DNA of 64,000 bases from Cucumis sativus (taxonomy: Eukaryota; Streptophyta; Magnoliopsida; Cucurbitales; Cucurbitaceae), in NCBI RefSeq assembly GCF_000004075.3, contig NC_026657.2:7068001-7132000 (forward strand), read 5' to 3'. Positions 12,375-22,812 of this stretch are shown here, one piece after another (within the stretch, counting starts at the first letter, position 1; each line of letters begins with the position of its first letter). The notes beneath the pieces were generated by a model. The model had not been told where the DNA came from. It worked only from the letters and a program-made list of their open reading frames with translations, and did not search any database. The position numbers and the translations under genes were made by a program.

Positions 12375-14734
12375 CTTGTTTCTTCTCACAGTTCGTTTTT
12401 GTGTGTTTTTATTAACAAGATTGTCTGAAATTTGGTTGATTTTGTTCCTATTTGCTTTATCTATTGAACTGAAGAATCTACATTCCAAGGAAGGAGTATA
12501 TACATGTAACTGCAGATAAAAGCTGCATGCATATTCATGAATATGAGAATAGAATTCTTTACATAGGAAAATACCACTGAAGTAAAACTGGTTACACCCT
12601 CCGAGACTAGTTCATATTTGGTGATTCCTCTCTGCAGTTGCCATTGATGGAACTATACCTTTATTCTTCACTTCAATGGATCAGTCTCTGTTAATCTTGA
12701 GCACCCTCTAAAACTTTACTATTTAACACAAGTATATCTATATGGTCCATGCCAAATCCAGGTTAAACCTAGATTGTCGTTCTAGGCTGTCTGCTGAATT
12801 CTCTTGATGGCGTACACAGACGATGTCATTTTACTTCGGCTCAAACCCAAAGTATACAAGTAGGCACTTTTGCTTGGCTCTTTGATTTTGTTTGCCTGTT
12901 GATCCTAACAGTTGCATCTTGCAAGTTTTTTTACATCCAAATATTACATCATAAAAGGGTCGGATGGTCTGAATACTCAGTCGATATATAAAACAAAGAA
13001 AATTATTATGTTTTATTTTAACAGGAGAGATGTCCCATTATTGGAGGAGTTTTGTCTTCTATGAAAGGGGAGTGAGTCCCACTCCCAGCCTTCCAAAACA
13101 ATGGCAGGTAACTTTAAAAGGCTCTTAAAATACTGAAGCAGCAGTAGGTACAGCAAAGGATAGAAAGTTTATGTTATGAAAGGACCCTTCTTAATATTCA
13201 TATTTTTAATTAGTTGATCTATTGCTCTAATAAATTAAATTTAACTTTAGTGGGTTTTTCTTTTCAAGTTTTCTTAATGGAAGAACTTTTTGGTATATCG
13301 ATCTATTAAGCTTTGTAGAGTGCTCTTTAGATGGGCTCGAATATGATCGTTTTTTAACTTGTTTTTTCTTCTTTTTACCAACTTTATTTTGTGTACATGG
13401 CCAAGTTTTAATCCCTTTTGAAAGAGACTCTTTACTTCATATTATATTTATGTATTTGTATGATATGACCTTTTTGTTATTTACCTATAAGCAGTCCCAA
13501 TTCAAAGGGTAACGGAAGTAGGCATAGGAAAATGTGTGTTTTGAAAGGAAAGGTTGCGGTTTGGATTTACTAGTCATGCCAACGCCAATGAATATAAATC
13601 AATCGAAAAATAACTAAAAGAAAGGGATCAAAGGTTGAGTCCACGAGAGGGCCACAACGACAACAAATACATGCTAAATCCAAAGCACCAACCAACAACG
13701 TTAGCAAGATCCTTAATTCACATGAAAGTCATAAATTTTTTAGGAAAGGAGAAAACCAACTTTGTTTTTCGAAAAATCTATAATGTGTTGATATTGTCTC
13801 TTGTGCGTGTATTTACATCATCATATGGAACGTTTGTCGAATTGTCATCTACTTTTAACTTTTTTTCTTATGAGATTGTTACCTTTCTTTATTTAATTAA
13901 ATTTTGTTTTTCTTGTTTTGAGTTTTGTTCTTCCCATTTGTCCATTCTTGTTATTCTTTTCGTTATAAACCAAAATTCTAACCAGCAATTAACCCTAAAA
14001 ACAAATTTTCTTAATAAATATATGTGTCAATTACTTGGTATGTTCTGTGTGTTGAGCTTTATCTAAATATATATATATTATATATATATAAAGAAAATCC
14101 CATACTTCTCTTTTTTTTCTTTTAATTTGGTGCTTAATCTTTTAAAACTATCAATCTTATCTTCAACACATAAAAACTTAGTTATTTCCACACATATACA
14201 TATGTTAACATCAAGTTAAATAATATTAAGTCATGATATTGTAAACATATGTGAACATGGAACATACCCCTTACAAACCATTTTTAATTCAAAGGTTAGA
14301 TTTTATTGATAGGCAATGGAACCGAATTCATATAAAGACATATCTAAATATGTCAACAAAATAATAGTATGTTAACAACCACTAACTCTCTCTCCAACAA
14401 ATTATTTTAAATTACTTAGATCCAAACAACTTAAACCAATATTGAATGAAGAGGAAATAGTATGGGTTTGAATGTGGAAAGATAAAATCAAAATCTAGAT
14501 TGTATTAGAAACCATATTGTATATTGCTTTTTTCAATTCAATTATATGGAATTTGAAGGTTTGGAAACTTTATTTTGGTGAAGAATATAGGTGAGAGTAA
14601 AAAGGAAATGAGAAATGGGAGTGAGGTAGCTAAGAATGTACTTAAAGGGGAGGGGGACAGGACAAAGGAAGGCACCTTGGCAATGGAGATTTGATTTAGT
14701 GTAGGGTTCCCTAAAATAGGAGAGTTGGTTAGAA
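12375..14734. other. HWS 3' UTR and intergenic DNA
   Basis: The HWS 3' UTR probably runs to about 12.6 kb. Beyond it I see no gene. A short hairpin GGGAGTG-N5-CACTCCC lies near 13070-13088. An almost perfectly alternating AT tract occupies about 14066-14091. The 143-codon open frame at 13635-14066 has AT-driven composition and no recognisable domain. Confidence 0.55.
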
Positions 14735-14753
14735 AATGCCACAACTAAATGTG

Positions 14754-14761
14754 GCGCCAAA
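14754..14761 (-). promoter_or_regulatory. E2F-type consensus upstream of PIP5K
   Basis: GCGCCAAA on the plus strand reads TTTGGCGC on the minus strand, matching the plant E2F consensus TTTSSCGC. It overlaps an inverted repeat GCCACA-N6-TGTGGC (14738-14755) and sits about 180 bp before the likely first exon of the kinase gene. Single short motifs are weak evidence. Confidence 0.3.
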
Positions 14762-14934
14762 AACTGTATTTCCCCTGCAATTCAATCGCCTCTAACCTCC
14801 ATTTCTGACACACCCTTCGTTCATTCCATTCCCAAATCCCCTCAATCAAACCCTTCTAACCATTTCAACAAAACCCAACATTATTCCTCTCTCCCTCTCT
14901 CTCATTTTCTTCTTTTATCTCTTCCTTCCCTTCC

Positions 14935-14979
14935 ATGGCACCCTTATTTTCTCCATCCATCAACCCATTCTTCATCTGA
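14935..14979 (+). other. uORF in the PIP5K leader (14 codons)
   Basis: ATG at 14935 encodes MAPLFSPSINPFFI, ending TGA at 14977, in a CT-rich segment that looks like the non-coding first exon. It ends about ten bases before a candidate donor (GTAATT at 14991, or GTAAAG at 14985). It would precede the kinase start codon in the spliced mRNA. Confidence 0.4.
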
Positions 14980-14990
14980 CAAAGGTAAAG

Positions 14991-16189
14991 GTAATTCTTT
15001 CCTTTTCATCATTCTGTATTCTGTCTCTGTCTCTTTTTTCTCCGCTTCATTTATTGCCTGTTTGCTTTTCTTTTCTTTTTTTTCTTTTTTTGTTGTTGTT
15101 GTTGTAGAATTCAACTGCTTAAATTTCTCAAATGGGGTTTGCTTGATTTACATTTTTGTTTTTTCTTTCACATGCTTCTTGTTTGGGGTAATCTGGGTTT
15201 CTCAGACCCTTAATGAATCTGGGTGTTTTTTTTTTTTTTTTTACTTCTGTTTGTAATTTTACCTTGGGGTCCTATAACTCTGTAACGCTTCCGAGTACAT
15301 CAGAGCAGTTTGGGGGCAGCAATGAAGAGGCCCCCAGAGCTTTTCTGGCTATGATGGCCCACATTTTGAGAAAATAACCTTGCATAAGATGACCCAGAAT
15401 TTCTGATGCTTATAATAAAATAGTTGGAGATAAGATAATCTCAGCTTTTGAAAGATAGCTGGTTAAATCTGAGTAAGGCTTCTTTTAGGCCACAAGTACT
15501 TGTAAATATCGTAAAGGACAAAAGAGCTAAACTGAGATAGATGCCATGGGAGAAGGCAAAATCATTAACCTGATGTTTTGTTATGTGATTTTAGTGTTTG
15601 AGGTTGTGATCCTATCTGGGTTATATGCAAAATAGAAAATGACTATCGTTTTTTACCCTGTATTTGTATATGAATTTACCTTTGTCCTCTAGTATGGCTT
15701 TTGTGACGATTCTGGAGTGCGAAGGATTTGTCACTAACTCTGACATTTGACATTGGTTCTTTTTTTTCTTTTTTTCTTTTTTTTTTTTTTTCTTTTTTTG
15801 GCTGATTCTAGTTATAATCAAGCTGCGAATTCAACGATTACAGGATTAAGCGAGGGAATTTGAGCATTGATCCGGTTCGTATAATTGCTTTACAGGGATG
15901 GGATATTTTAAGACACTATAAGCTTGATTGCAATTCTTATTGCAAACCAAGCTAATCTATATAACCCAAGGAGCAATATTGAACACCATTTCCGATTATT
16001 TTAATCATTATAGGCTTTAGAAAGATTCTCAACTGGGAAATTTTGTTTAATATCACAATCCCTGTGCTTGACCAAGGACTTTTTTTTCGATATTATTTGG
16101 ACTGCTTATGAGTGGTTAGTTTGTGAATCATATCAAAGTTTCTGTTGCAATTGTTTGTCCTTGAATAAGGTTTCTCTGTTGCAGTGCAG
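14991..16189 (+). other. inferred 5' UTR intron of PIP5K
   Basis: A donor at 14985 or 14991 and tandem acceptors ending at 16184 and 16189 (TTGCAG and TGCAG) bound about 1.2 kb of T-rich DNA without coding potential. The poly-T runs near 15055-15085, 15227-15241 and 15760-15800 fit an intron. The exact ends are not decided by any reading frame. Confidence 0.45.
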
Positions 16190-16197
16190 GATAGTTC

Positions 16198-18866
16198 ATG
16201 GCAATGGGGAGAGGGGAACTCTCACCACAGGACTTCAAAGCCACTAAAAATAATTGGATTCAATATACAAAGAAGAATAATATACGACTTCCTCAAGGCT
16301 CATATACTGACTTCGAATGGAAAGACTATTGTCCTGCAGTTTTCAGGTTCTCCTCCCTCGAAAACTTAGTAGCTATTTTAAGATGGGGGGAAAAGGCAAA
16401 TGGAATTGTTTCAAACTGGCTTTGTTTGAAACTAATTTTCTTTTGGAAAAGGGGAAAATAGTCATTAGTTTCATTGGAGGCAACTAATCAAGAGCTATCT
16501 ATATTCTGTGAACCCATCCCCTTAACGTCTAAAATTTTTACAAAACCCAGCAATCTTAAAGCTAGACGAACTTGAACTCTGACAATTTCTATTTTCTGTT
16601 CCTTTTTGATTCAGAAACATACTAGAGCTAGAGAAAATAGACTATGCTGACTATATGTTGTCTATTTGTGGTGATGAGACCCTAAGAGAGGTTTCTTCGC
16701 CGGGAAGAATTGGCAACGTGATATTTCTGTCAAATGACGACCGATTTGTGATTAAAACTCTGCGAAAATCTGAAGTCAAGGTAAGATTATCCCCATGCTT
16801 ATTCAAGAACGACTGCTTCCTTTACAGATAAATAGAATTCAAGTTTCCCAACCAGAAATTTATACCTGAAAAAGATGCTTTTCCCTCTGAAACTTTCTAC
16901 TCTATATATTGAATTAGTGCGTGCATTGAGACTTATTTTAGCTCAAACCGTGATCTCAGGTTCTCAGGGAGATGCTTCCAAAATACTATCGACATCTTAA
17001 AAAACATGGGTTTTCTTTGTTGACTACGTTATATGGACTTCACGTAGTGAGACCAATTGGAGGTATTAAGGTGAAAATTTCAGTAACCTTAGTATCTTAT
17101 TGTTTTGAAAACTTTACTCCTAAAAATATGTGTATGGAGACTATGTGTGTAATTTTCAATATTCTGAAAGACCCTATTTCCAAAAGCTCTAGCTTTCATT
17201 TGAACTAAAGCATAGTGTGATACTTTCTGAATGATTATTCAGAGTAAATGGAGAATTGAGAACGTGATTTTGATTACCCTTTTTACGTGAATTTTAAAAT
17301 TCACTTGTTTAATTGGTTTGTGTTTTCACAGGTTTACTTTGCAGTCATGTCAAATGTATTGCAATCAGATTTGCACTTGCATAGACGATATGATCTCAAA
17401 GGCTCGTCAAGAGGTCGAAATTTCAATAAGGTGATAGTCCATGAGGAGATAGTATATAAGGATATAGATCTTGATTTCTATTTCTACCTGGAACCATCAC
17501 TCCGTAACAAGATATTGACGTAAGTCCATTACTCCAGTACTTTTTAAAATGCTTTAGGATGATTTCTCATTTTCATGAAAATTCATCCAAAAGAAGTCAG
17601 CTTTCGCTGTGGAAAGCTATCTTCTCAACACTTTTCTATCCCCTATCTGTGCCTGCGGCATAGTTGTAAGAGTGTTCTTCTTCCACTTTTGTTTTCCTTT
17701 TCAGGCAACTCAAGTATGATTGTGAGTTTTTGGAGGCTGAGGGCATCATGGACTACAGTCTTTTGCTTGGTGTACATATAGATGCTTCCTCGCGTCAAGG
17801 TATTTCTCTCCCTTATCTATCAGAAGTTTGTTCAATTCAATTCACATACTAATATTTGGAACTCCTTTTTTTCCTTTTTCTCCTTTTTCTTGTGACATCT
17901 ACATCTGAAGTAACTATAGGTTATTAAATTTATATTAGTGATCGTAATATACACTTGTTATATAAGGCGGTCTGAATTCTGCTAAATCATCATTTGTGTA
18001 GCATACTCTGAAAGAATAAATTGTATGCTGAACATGACTTTTCAGGATTCCATTCAGGCTTATTAGACAGGAGAAACTCTGTTTCAGGAACGAGGACCGG
18101 TCCAGTTCATGATAATGCAGACTTGACTGTCGCTGACATTCTTAAACATAATGGCAGGTATCCACCATCAATCTTTGGTTCTTCAGGTCATTCTGAACTA
18201 TATTTAATAGGAAAAACCAGCTTGTTTCTATTAATATGACTTATTTGGTGAATATGAACACAACAGCTGAACTGAATTTTAGCCAGAACGGCTTATTTTG
18301 AACTACTTATGGTCTGCTTTCTAGTTTAAATGTATGATACATGCCAATAGTTCTCTGTTTATCCCACAGATCAAATACTTCCCACAGACGAATTATGGAA
18401 AAAAAACAGTATTTTAACTGACAAATGTGTTGCATACTTTGGTATCAGGTTTGGTGCAAAGCTTCCTGCTAGTGCAGTCAGGACGCCAAGGAACGAAATG
18501 GGGATTGTTTCATCACCAAGCAGGGTCAGGGTGCCTGAGTGCTACAATGTATTGCTATACTTCGGAATAATAGACATTTTCCAGAACTATAATGTTATAA
18601 AGCGGCTCGAGCATGCTTACAAATCGATACAGTATGATTCAAAGTCAATCTCAGCCGTGAATCCCAAAGTGTATTCTTCTCGCTTCCAGGATTTTCTTGC
18701 CAAAGTGTTTCTAGCGAGAGAATCAAATAAAAACTGGTGAGTCTCTTTACCATTGTTCATTTACTTGTTCTAAAGGAAACTGGACAATCCATATTCATTC
18801 TTAAACAGTGGCTTTGGGAATCAACATCCATCTTATATGATCATTTACAGGAATTTTGAGTTTTGA
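16198..18866 (+). CDS. PIP5K: phosphatidylinositol 4-phosphate 5-kinase, MORN-less type
   Basis: Coding exons: 16198-16346, 16615-16780, 16960-17070, 17332-17519, 17705-17799, 18046-18157, 18449-18736, 18851-18866; 1,125 nt, 374 aa, all with GT-AG introns and matching phases. The enzyme makes PI(4,5)P2 at membranes. Seen in the protein: an N-terminal [20 protein letters not shown] block, nucleotide-binding [20 protein letters not shown] (Lys97), DLKGSSRGR, the catalytic [13 protein letters not shown] (Asp221), and [12 protein letters not shown] before an activation segment with [12 protein letters not shown]. There are no N-terminal MORN repeats, which places it with the short Arabidopsis PIP5K10/PIP5K11 type rather than PIP5K1-9. 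The glycine-rich loop is GRIGNVIF instead of the more usual GKSGSFFY. The last exon adds only NFEF; if intron 7 is retained, translation stops directly after Trp at 18738-18740. Confidence 0.9.
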
Positions 18867-19689
18867 TCCATATCAAGTCAAGTCAACCCAGTGGGGGAGA
18901 AATCAACAATAAGCTATGTTTGTTCCTTGCCCACATCATGATTTGCAAGTCATAACGTATAGGAAGGCGTTGAGGGTCAGGTTGTAGAAGAGATTGTTAG
19001 CAGAGACAGATACATTGCAGCTGAATATGAAAAAGTTGGAGCTCCATTGTTTCAGGATGACTCAGAGAGGTTAATAGAAATGGCTCAGGCGTGTTATCTT
19101 TTGATTCATACTAGAGTTATAGTAAAACATTTAAACTGTTTGTGTTGTTTGCCTGAGATTTCTTAACTTTATGGCTCTATTGGCCTTGTTTTGAATTCAT
19201 TCTATCAGGAAGTGTACTTATGACACGAGGAGCAAATGAATTGGATGAAATATGAACTGAAAAAAAAAAATTATAGAAGAAGTTAGAGAAGGAGAAAAAC
19301 GCCATTTGTTCTTTATAAGGGAAAAAATCAAGCAGCAGTGGGAAATGTGAAAACCAGTGCTCACATTTTCAAATTTTCTATAACCACGTTTGAATCTGTT
19401 TCTTAGCAATACTGCTTGATCAAAACTAGCTGTTTCTACACAAAATAAAATTCTAACCGTTGCAAAAAAAAAAGGCTTCTCCAGAAATGGAAATTTGTAA
19501 ATAAGGTGCCTTGCTGCCTTCTACCCCACCATTGACTCTGTAATTTCCATAAAACACACAGATCCGAGATCTCTCTCTTTTCTCTGTTTCTTTCTTTCTT
19601 TCTGTTTCTCTTTTAAAGAGAAGATCCATTTCCCAGATTCGCCTTACCCGTCTCCATTAATAGTTAACACCGCTTCATTCTTACTTCCC

Positions 19690-19697
19690 TATATAAA
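19690..19697 (+). promoter_or_regulatory. TATA box of the MIR159-type gene
   Basis: A strong TATATAAA within CCCTATATAAAGGG, about 87 bases upstream of the miRNA-star arm, giving an expected transcription start near 19720-19730. CT-rich DNA (about 19570-19620) precedes it. Confidence 0.65.
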
Positions 19698-19776
19698 GGG
19701 TGTTTCTGTGAGTGAGTTTATATGCATTGCCTCCACCGATTGAGACGACGGTGGAGGAGGTGAGACAGGGCAGCGA

Positions 19777-19954
19777 TGGAGCTCCCTTCGATTCAAAGAG
19801 AGGGTGGGAAGAAGGTGAAAGGAAGTGCTGCGAGTTCATGAATACCTATGGGGTGCCGCTCTGCCACCATGGCCGCCGCACCTTCCAAAGGTTTGCATGC
19901 GCTCGGAGCTGTTCTAACCTTCTCTTTTCCTTTATTGGATTGAAGGGAGCTCCT
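19777..19954 (+). ncRNA. MIR159: MIR159-type microRNA precursor (closest to miR159c)
   Basis: The 3' arm at 19934-19954 reads ATTGGATTGAAGGGAGCTCC followed by T, identical to Arabidopsis miR159c (as I remember it) except A for U at position 1. The 5' arm starting at 19777 (TGGAGCTCCCTTCGATTCAA) pairs with it with two G-U wobbles and a terminal mismatch. The stem continues inward (GGAAGAAGGT near 19806 against ACCTTCTCTTTTCC ending near 19930). The arm-to-arm span of about 178 nt is typical of the long MIR159/MIR319 fold-backs, which are cut from the loop downward. miR159 guides cleavage of GAMYB-type MYB mRNAs. A TATA box lies at 19690. The overlapping 105-codon open frame is incidental. POB1/LRB follows 2.9 kb downstream, the same neighbour as for Arabidopsis MIR159C. 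Confidence 0.88.
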
Positions 19955-20917
19955 CTTAATAACCCTCTCTTTTCTCTTTCTTTTTTCTTCTTTATCTATC
20001 ATTATTGTTTCCATCTCAATTTACTATAATGTTTCTAATGCTGGAAGATTATTTAAAAAGCCAATCTTTTATGGTAGATTTATTACCCTACTCCCCACAA
20101 TAGTAAATATTGGATGATGATTTCTTTTTGTTTCTCACGCTTTATTAGAGTTCGTTACGATTTGTATTTATCGATAGTGTTTTGTATGATAAAAAAGAGA
20201 CAACGATCAAATTTTAATGAATTTGTCGTTGGTCAGTCACGATATACGTGTCTTAATATAATTTATTGTTTTTCTCTTTTGCTCTTTGAAATTATTGCTT
20301 TTAGAAACGTTGTCGTAATGGTTGGATTGTTCGAAAACGTTAAATGTTATTGTTGTTTTTCAAAATAAATTGATTATAATTTATGAAAGACCAAAGTGAA
20401 ATGTACTCATTTAATTGTTTCTCTTTAACAATAAATAATTGTTGATAATTTTTGTTGATGTGAACACTTCTCTTTAAACAATCAATTGTGTAGGTTGATG
20501 TGAAGATTGTCATGGAAGAGGGTTTGCGGTTTACGGTTAGCTCTTTGTGGTGGAGGTGCGATGTTTTCGTCACACCAATTGATCACAAGATATGGTTGGA
20601 GATGAGCATTGGGCGAAGGTTGAAGCTTTGTGTTTGGTTAATGGCTAGCAAAATTTCCTGACTTGATCTATTGGCTTGGCTTGCCGAAGATGATGCAAAT
20701 ATCTTATTTCTAGAAAAACTCTATTGTATATAGATAGTAACATATATACCATCAACATCTATTCTAAGATGAAAACTATGAACTCAACTATTGAATTTCC
20801 ATTGAGTTATATTTGAGTTTTTGTTTTTTCAAAATAGCTCATTTAATAATGTGCAAAAGAAACATGGTTGGTTTGAGAGAGGAGGTGAATCAAATTTGTG
20901 AGATAAAGAACAAGAGA

Positions 20918-20938
20918 GGGAGAGGGAGAGGGAGAGGG
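20918..20938 (+). repeat. (GGGAGA)n, G-quadruplex-capable
   Basis: Four GGG runs separated by AGA, satisfying the G3-N3 pattern of a compact quadruplex on the plus strand. It abuts the first unit of the degenerate tandem repeats that follow. Confidence 0.6.
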
Positions 20939-21490
20939 TCTTACGTGAGAGTTGAATATGGAGATTCAAACACGTAATCAAAATTGTCACAGTTGTAATG
21001 ATCCTCTGTTACAAATGGAATGAGATTCTACTTACTAAAATTGATGTAACTGTATTGTGTGTGTGAGAATGAGAGAGACAGAGAGATCTTAGTTGAGAAT
21101 AAAATGTGGAGATTCAAACACCTGTCATTTGTAATTGACTCTCATGTCTTACATGTGAGTCAAATATGGAGATTCGAACATCTGTCATTTGTAATTAAAA
21201 TTGTCTCAGTTATAATTGACTTTCAGGTCTTACCTGCGAGTTAAATATGGAGATTCAAACACTTGTCATTTGTAATCAAAATTATCTCCATTGTAATGAG
21301 TTTACATGCATCCATTGTAATGATCCTCAATTATAAATGAAACAAGATTTTACTTACTAAAAATTGATGTAACTGCATTATGCATGTGCGTGTGTGTTTT
21401 ACACGTATCAGTTATAATTATACTCAGTTTCAAACAGAATGACACACTACTTACTAAAAATTGATACAACTGTAGTTTGCATGTATGCAT
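20938..21490 (+). repeat. degenerate two-component tandem repeat
   Basis: Unit A (core TATGGAGATTCAAACAC then TTTGTAATCAAAATTGTC) recurs near 20955, 21103, 21165 and 21246. Unit B (core CTTACTAAAATTGATGTAAC) recurs near 21032, 21353 and 21450. The order is A-B-A-A-A-B-B. Copies differ by several substitutions, so the array is old. No terminal repeats or coding sequence were found. Confidence 0.75.
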
Positions 21491-21980
21491 GTATGCATAT
21501 GCGTGTCAAAATCAAGACAATACATGATATAAATAAAAAAAAACAATATAGTAATTCAAATTTCAATTTAGAAAACGCTTAAAAAAAAGATAAAAAAGAA
21601 GAAAAATACACCATTTTCAAATTAAACATATTTATAAACCAACAATTTTTAAACAAAATCTACTAGTATGTTATTTAATAAGACAATACAATTTGATATC
21701 GATATAGATTACAAATATTGATATGGTTTGTAAATAAAATTGATATATGATGGAAAGTTGGTAAAAGAAAGAAAAAAGAAAAATGTGGGTCCACGAAATA
21801 ATAAGAAAAGAAAACAGAAGAACAATAATGAAATCTTATATTATTCATATTCATATTGACATTTACGCCCAAACAAGAAGTTTGGTAGTAAATTACATGT
21901 ATTTCTGTTAAAGTTGGATTACTTCTTTTAATGTCTACCAATTAAACCCTATGACAAAAGAATCAGCAAACTTTGGTAAA

Positions 21981-22021
21981 AAGAAGAAGAAGAAGAAGAT
22001 AATAATAATAATAATAATAAT
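21981..22021. repeat. compound GAA/ATA microsatellite
   Basis: About six GAA/AGA units run directly into about eight ATA units, just upstream of the TGGGCY cluster of the POB1 promoter. Confidence 0.85.
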
Positions 22022-22026
22022 CATTA

Positions 22027-22116
22027 TGGGCTTAACTTGGGCCTAGCCTGCCTGCATGAGTATGTCCCACCAGATCGTACCAATGGACTTGGGCTGAGCC
22101 ATCATGAGTTTGGGCC
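22027..22116 (+). promoter_or_regulatory. cluster of four TGGGCY (site II-like) elements upstream of POB1
   Basis: TGGGCT at 22027, TGGGCC at 22038, TGGGCT at 22090 and TGGGCC at 22111. Such elements bind TCP-type factors and are common in promoters of broadly expressed plant genes. They lie about 700 bp before the POB1 start codon. Confidence 0.5.
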
Positions 22117-22341
22117 GCACGACCCGTTTTTCAACTTAATTATTTGTTTATTTTTTTAGTAGAATAATATATACGATGCTAAATTTTTTTTTTTAACAAA
22201 AGAATATTATTGAGCTTGTGGTAAAAACATATATCTGGTGTATTTTTAATGTTAATATGGTGAGGTAAAGCATGAAATGAAATAGTGAAAGAAGGAATTA
22301 ATAATAATAGTTAAGGGGAGAAGTAAAAAGGAGTAATAGTG

Positions 22342-22370
22342 TGGGAGGGGGAGGGGGAGGGGGAGGGGAG
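22342..22370 (+). repeat. GGGGGA tract, G-quadruplex-capable, POB1 promoter
   Basis: Five runs of three to five G separated by single A, about 450 bp before the POB1 start codon and close to the likely transcription start. This satisfies the strict quadruplex pattern on the sense strand. The following leader is strongly CT-rich ((CTT)n at about 22505-22545, (CT)n at about 22580-22625). Confidence 0.7.
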
Positions 22371-22812
22371 AAGTGTGTTAGGGACAGGTCATTGAGAGAT
22401 TGATAAATCCAATCCACTTTAGGGTGGGGAAGTTGTTAGGGGCGCGCTCCCTCCCTCTTATTCCCAAGTAACCAAACAAATTGCTAACGAACGATTTTAT
22501 TACCTTTCTTCTTCTTCATCTTCTTCTTCATCTTCTTCTTCTTCAAAGGGCGCCTTCCTTACCGCTTTTACTTCTTCTGCTTCTCTCTCGCTCTCTCTCT
22601 CTCAAAATATTCTCCCTCTCTCTCCCCCAACGTTTCTCCATTGCCAAGGCCTCAATCCATTTCTCACTATCCTCCTTCAAACTGAAATGTAGCGTTTTTC
22701 CATTTTTTTAGGCCTTCCAATTCTTTTTTGTTTGATTTTGTAGATTTAGGGTTTTCTTTTTCTTTTTCCCTTTCTGTTGGTTCTTGGGGGTTCAGTGGGA
22801 GGTGGGAGAAAG

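Larger units (their letters stand above)
19990..22400. other. intergenic, repeat-rich region upstream of POB1
   Basis: No supported protein gene. It contains a short G-quadruplex-capable GGGAGA array (20918-20938), a degenerate tandem-repeat cluster (20938-21490), a GAA/ATA microsatellite (21981-22021), four TGGGCY motifs (22027-22116) and a purine G-run tract (22342-22370). The distal part is likely POB1 promoter. Confidence 0.6.

Noticed and set aside
13635-14066. 143-codon ORF
   Set aside because: Phe/Ile/Leu/Asn-rich composition expected of AT-rich DNA. No domain, promoter or Kozak context.
19712-20029. 105-codon open frame as a protein gene
   Set aside because: It overlaps both arms of the MIR159-type hairpin, has no recognisable domain, ends in a hydrophobic AT-driven tail, and is explained as part of the primary microRNA transcript.
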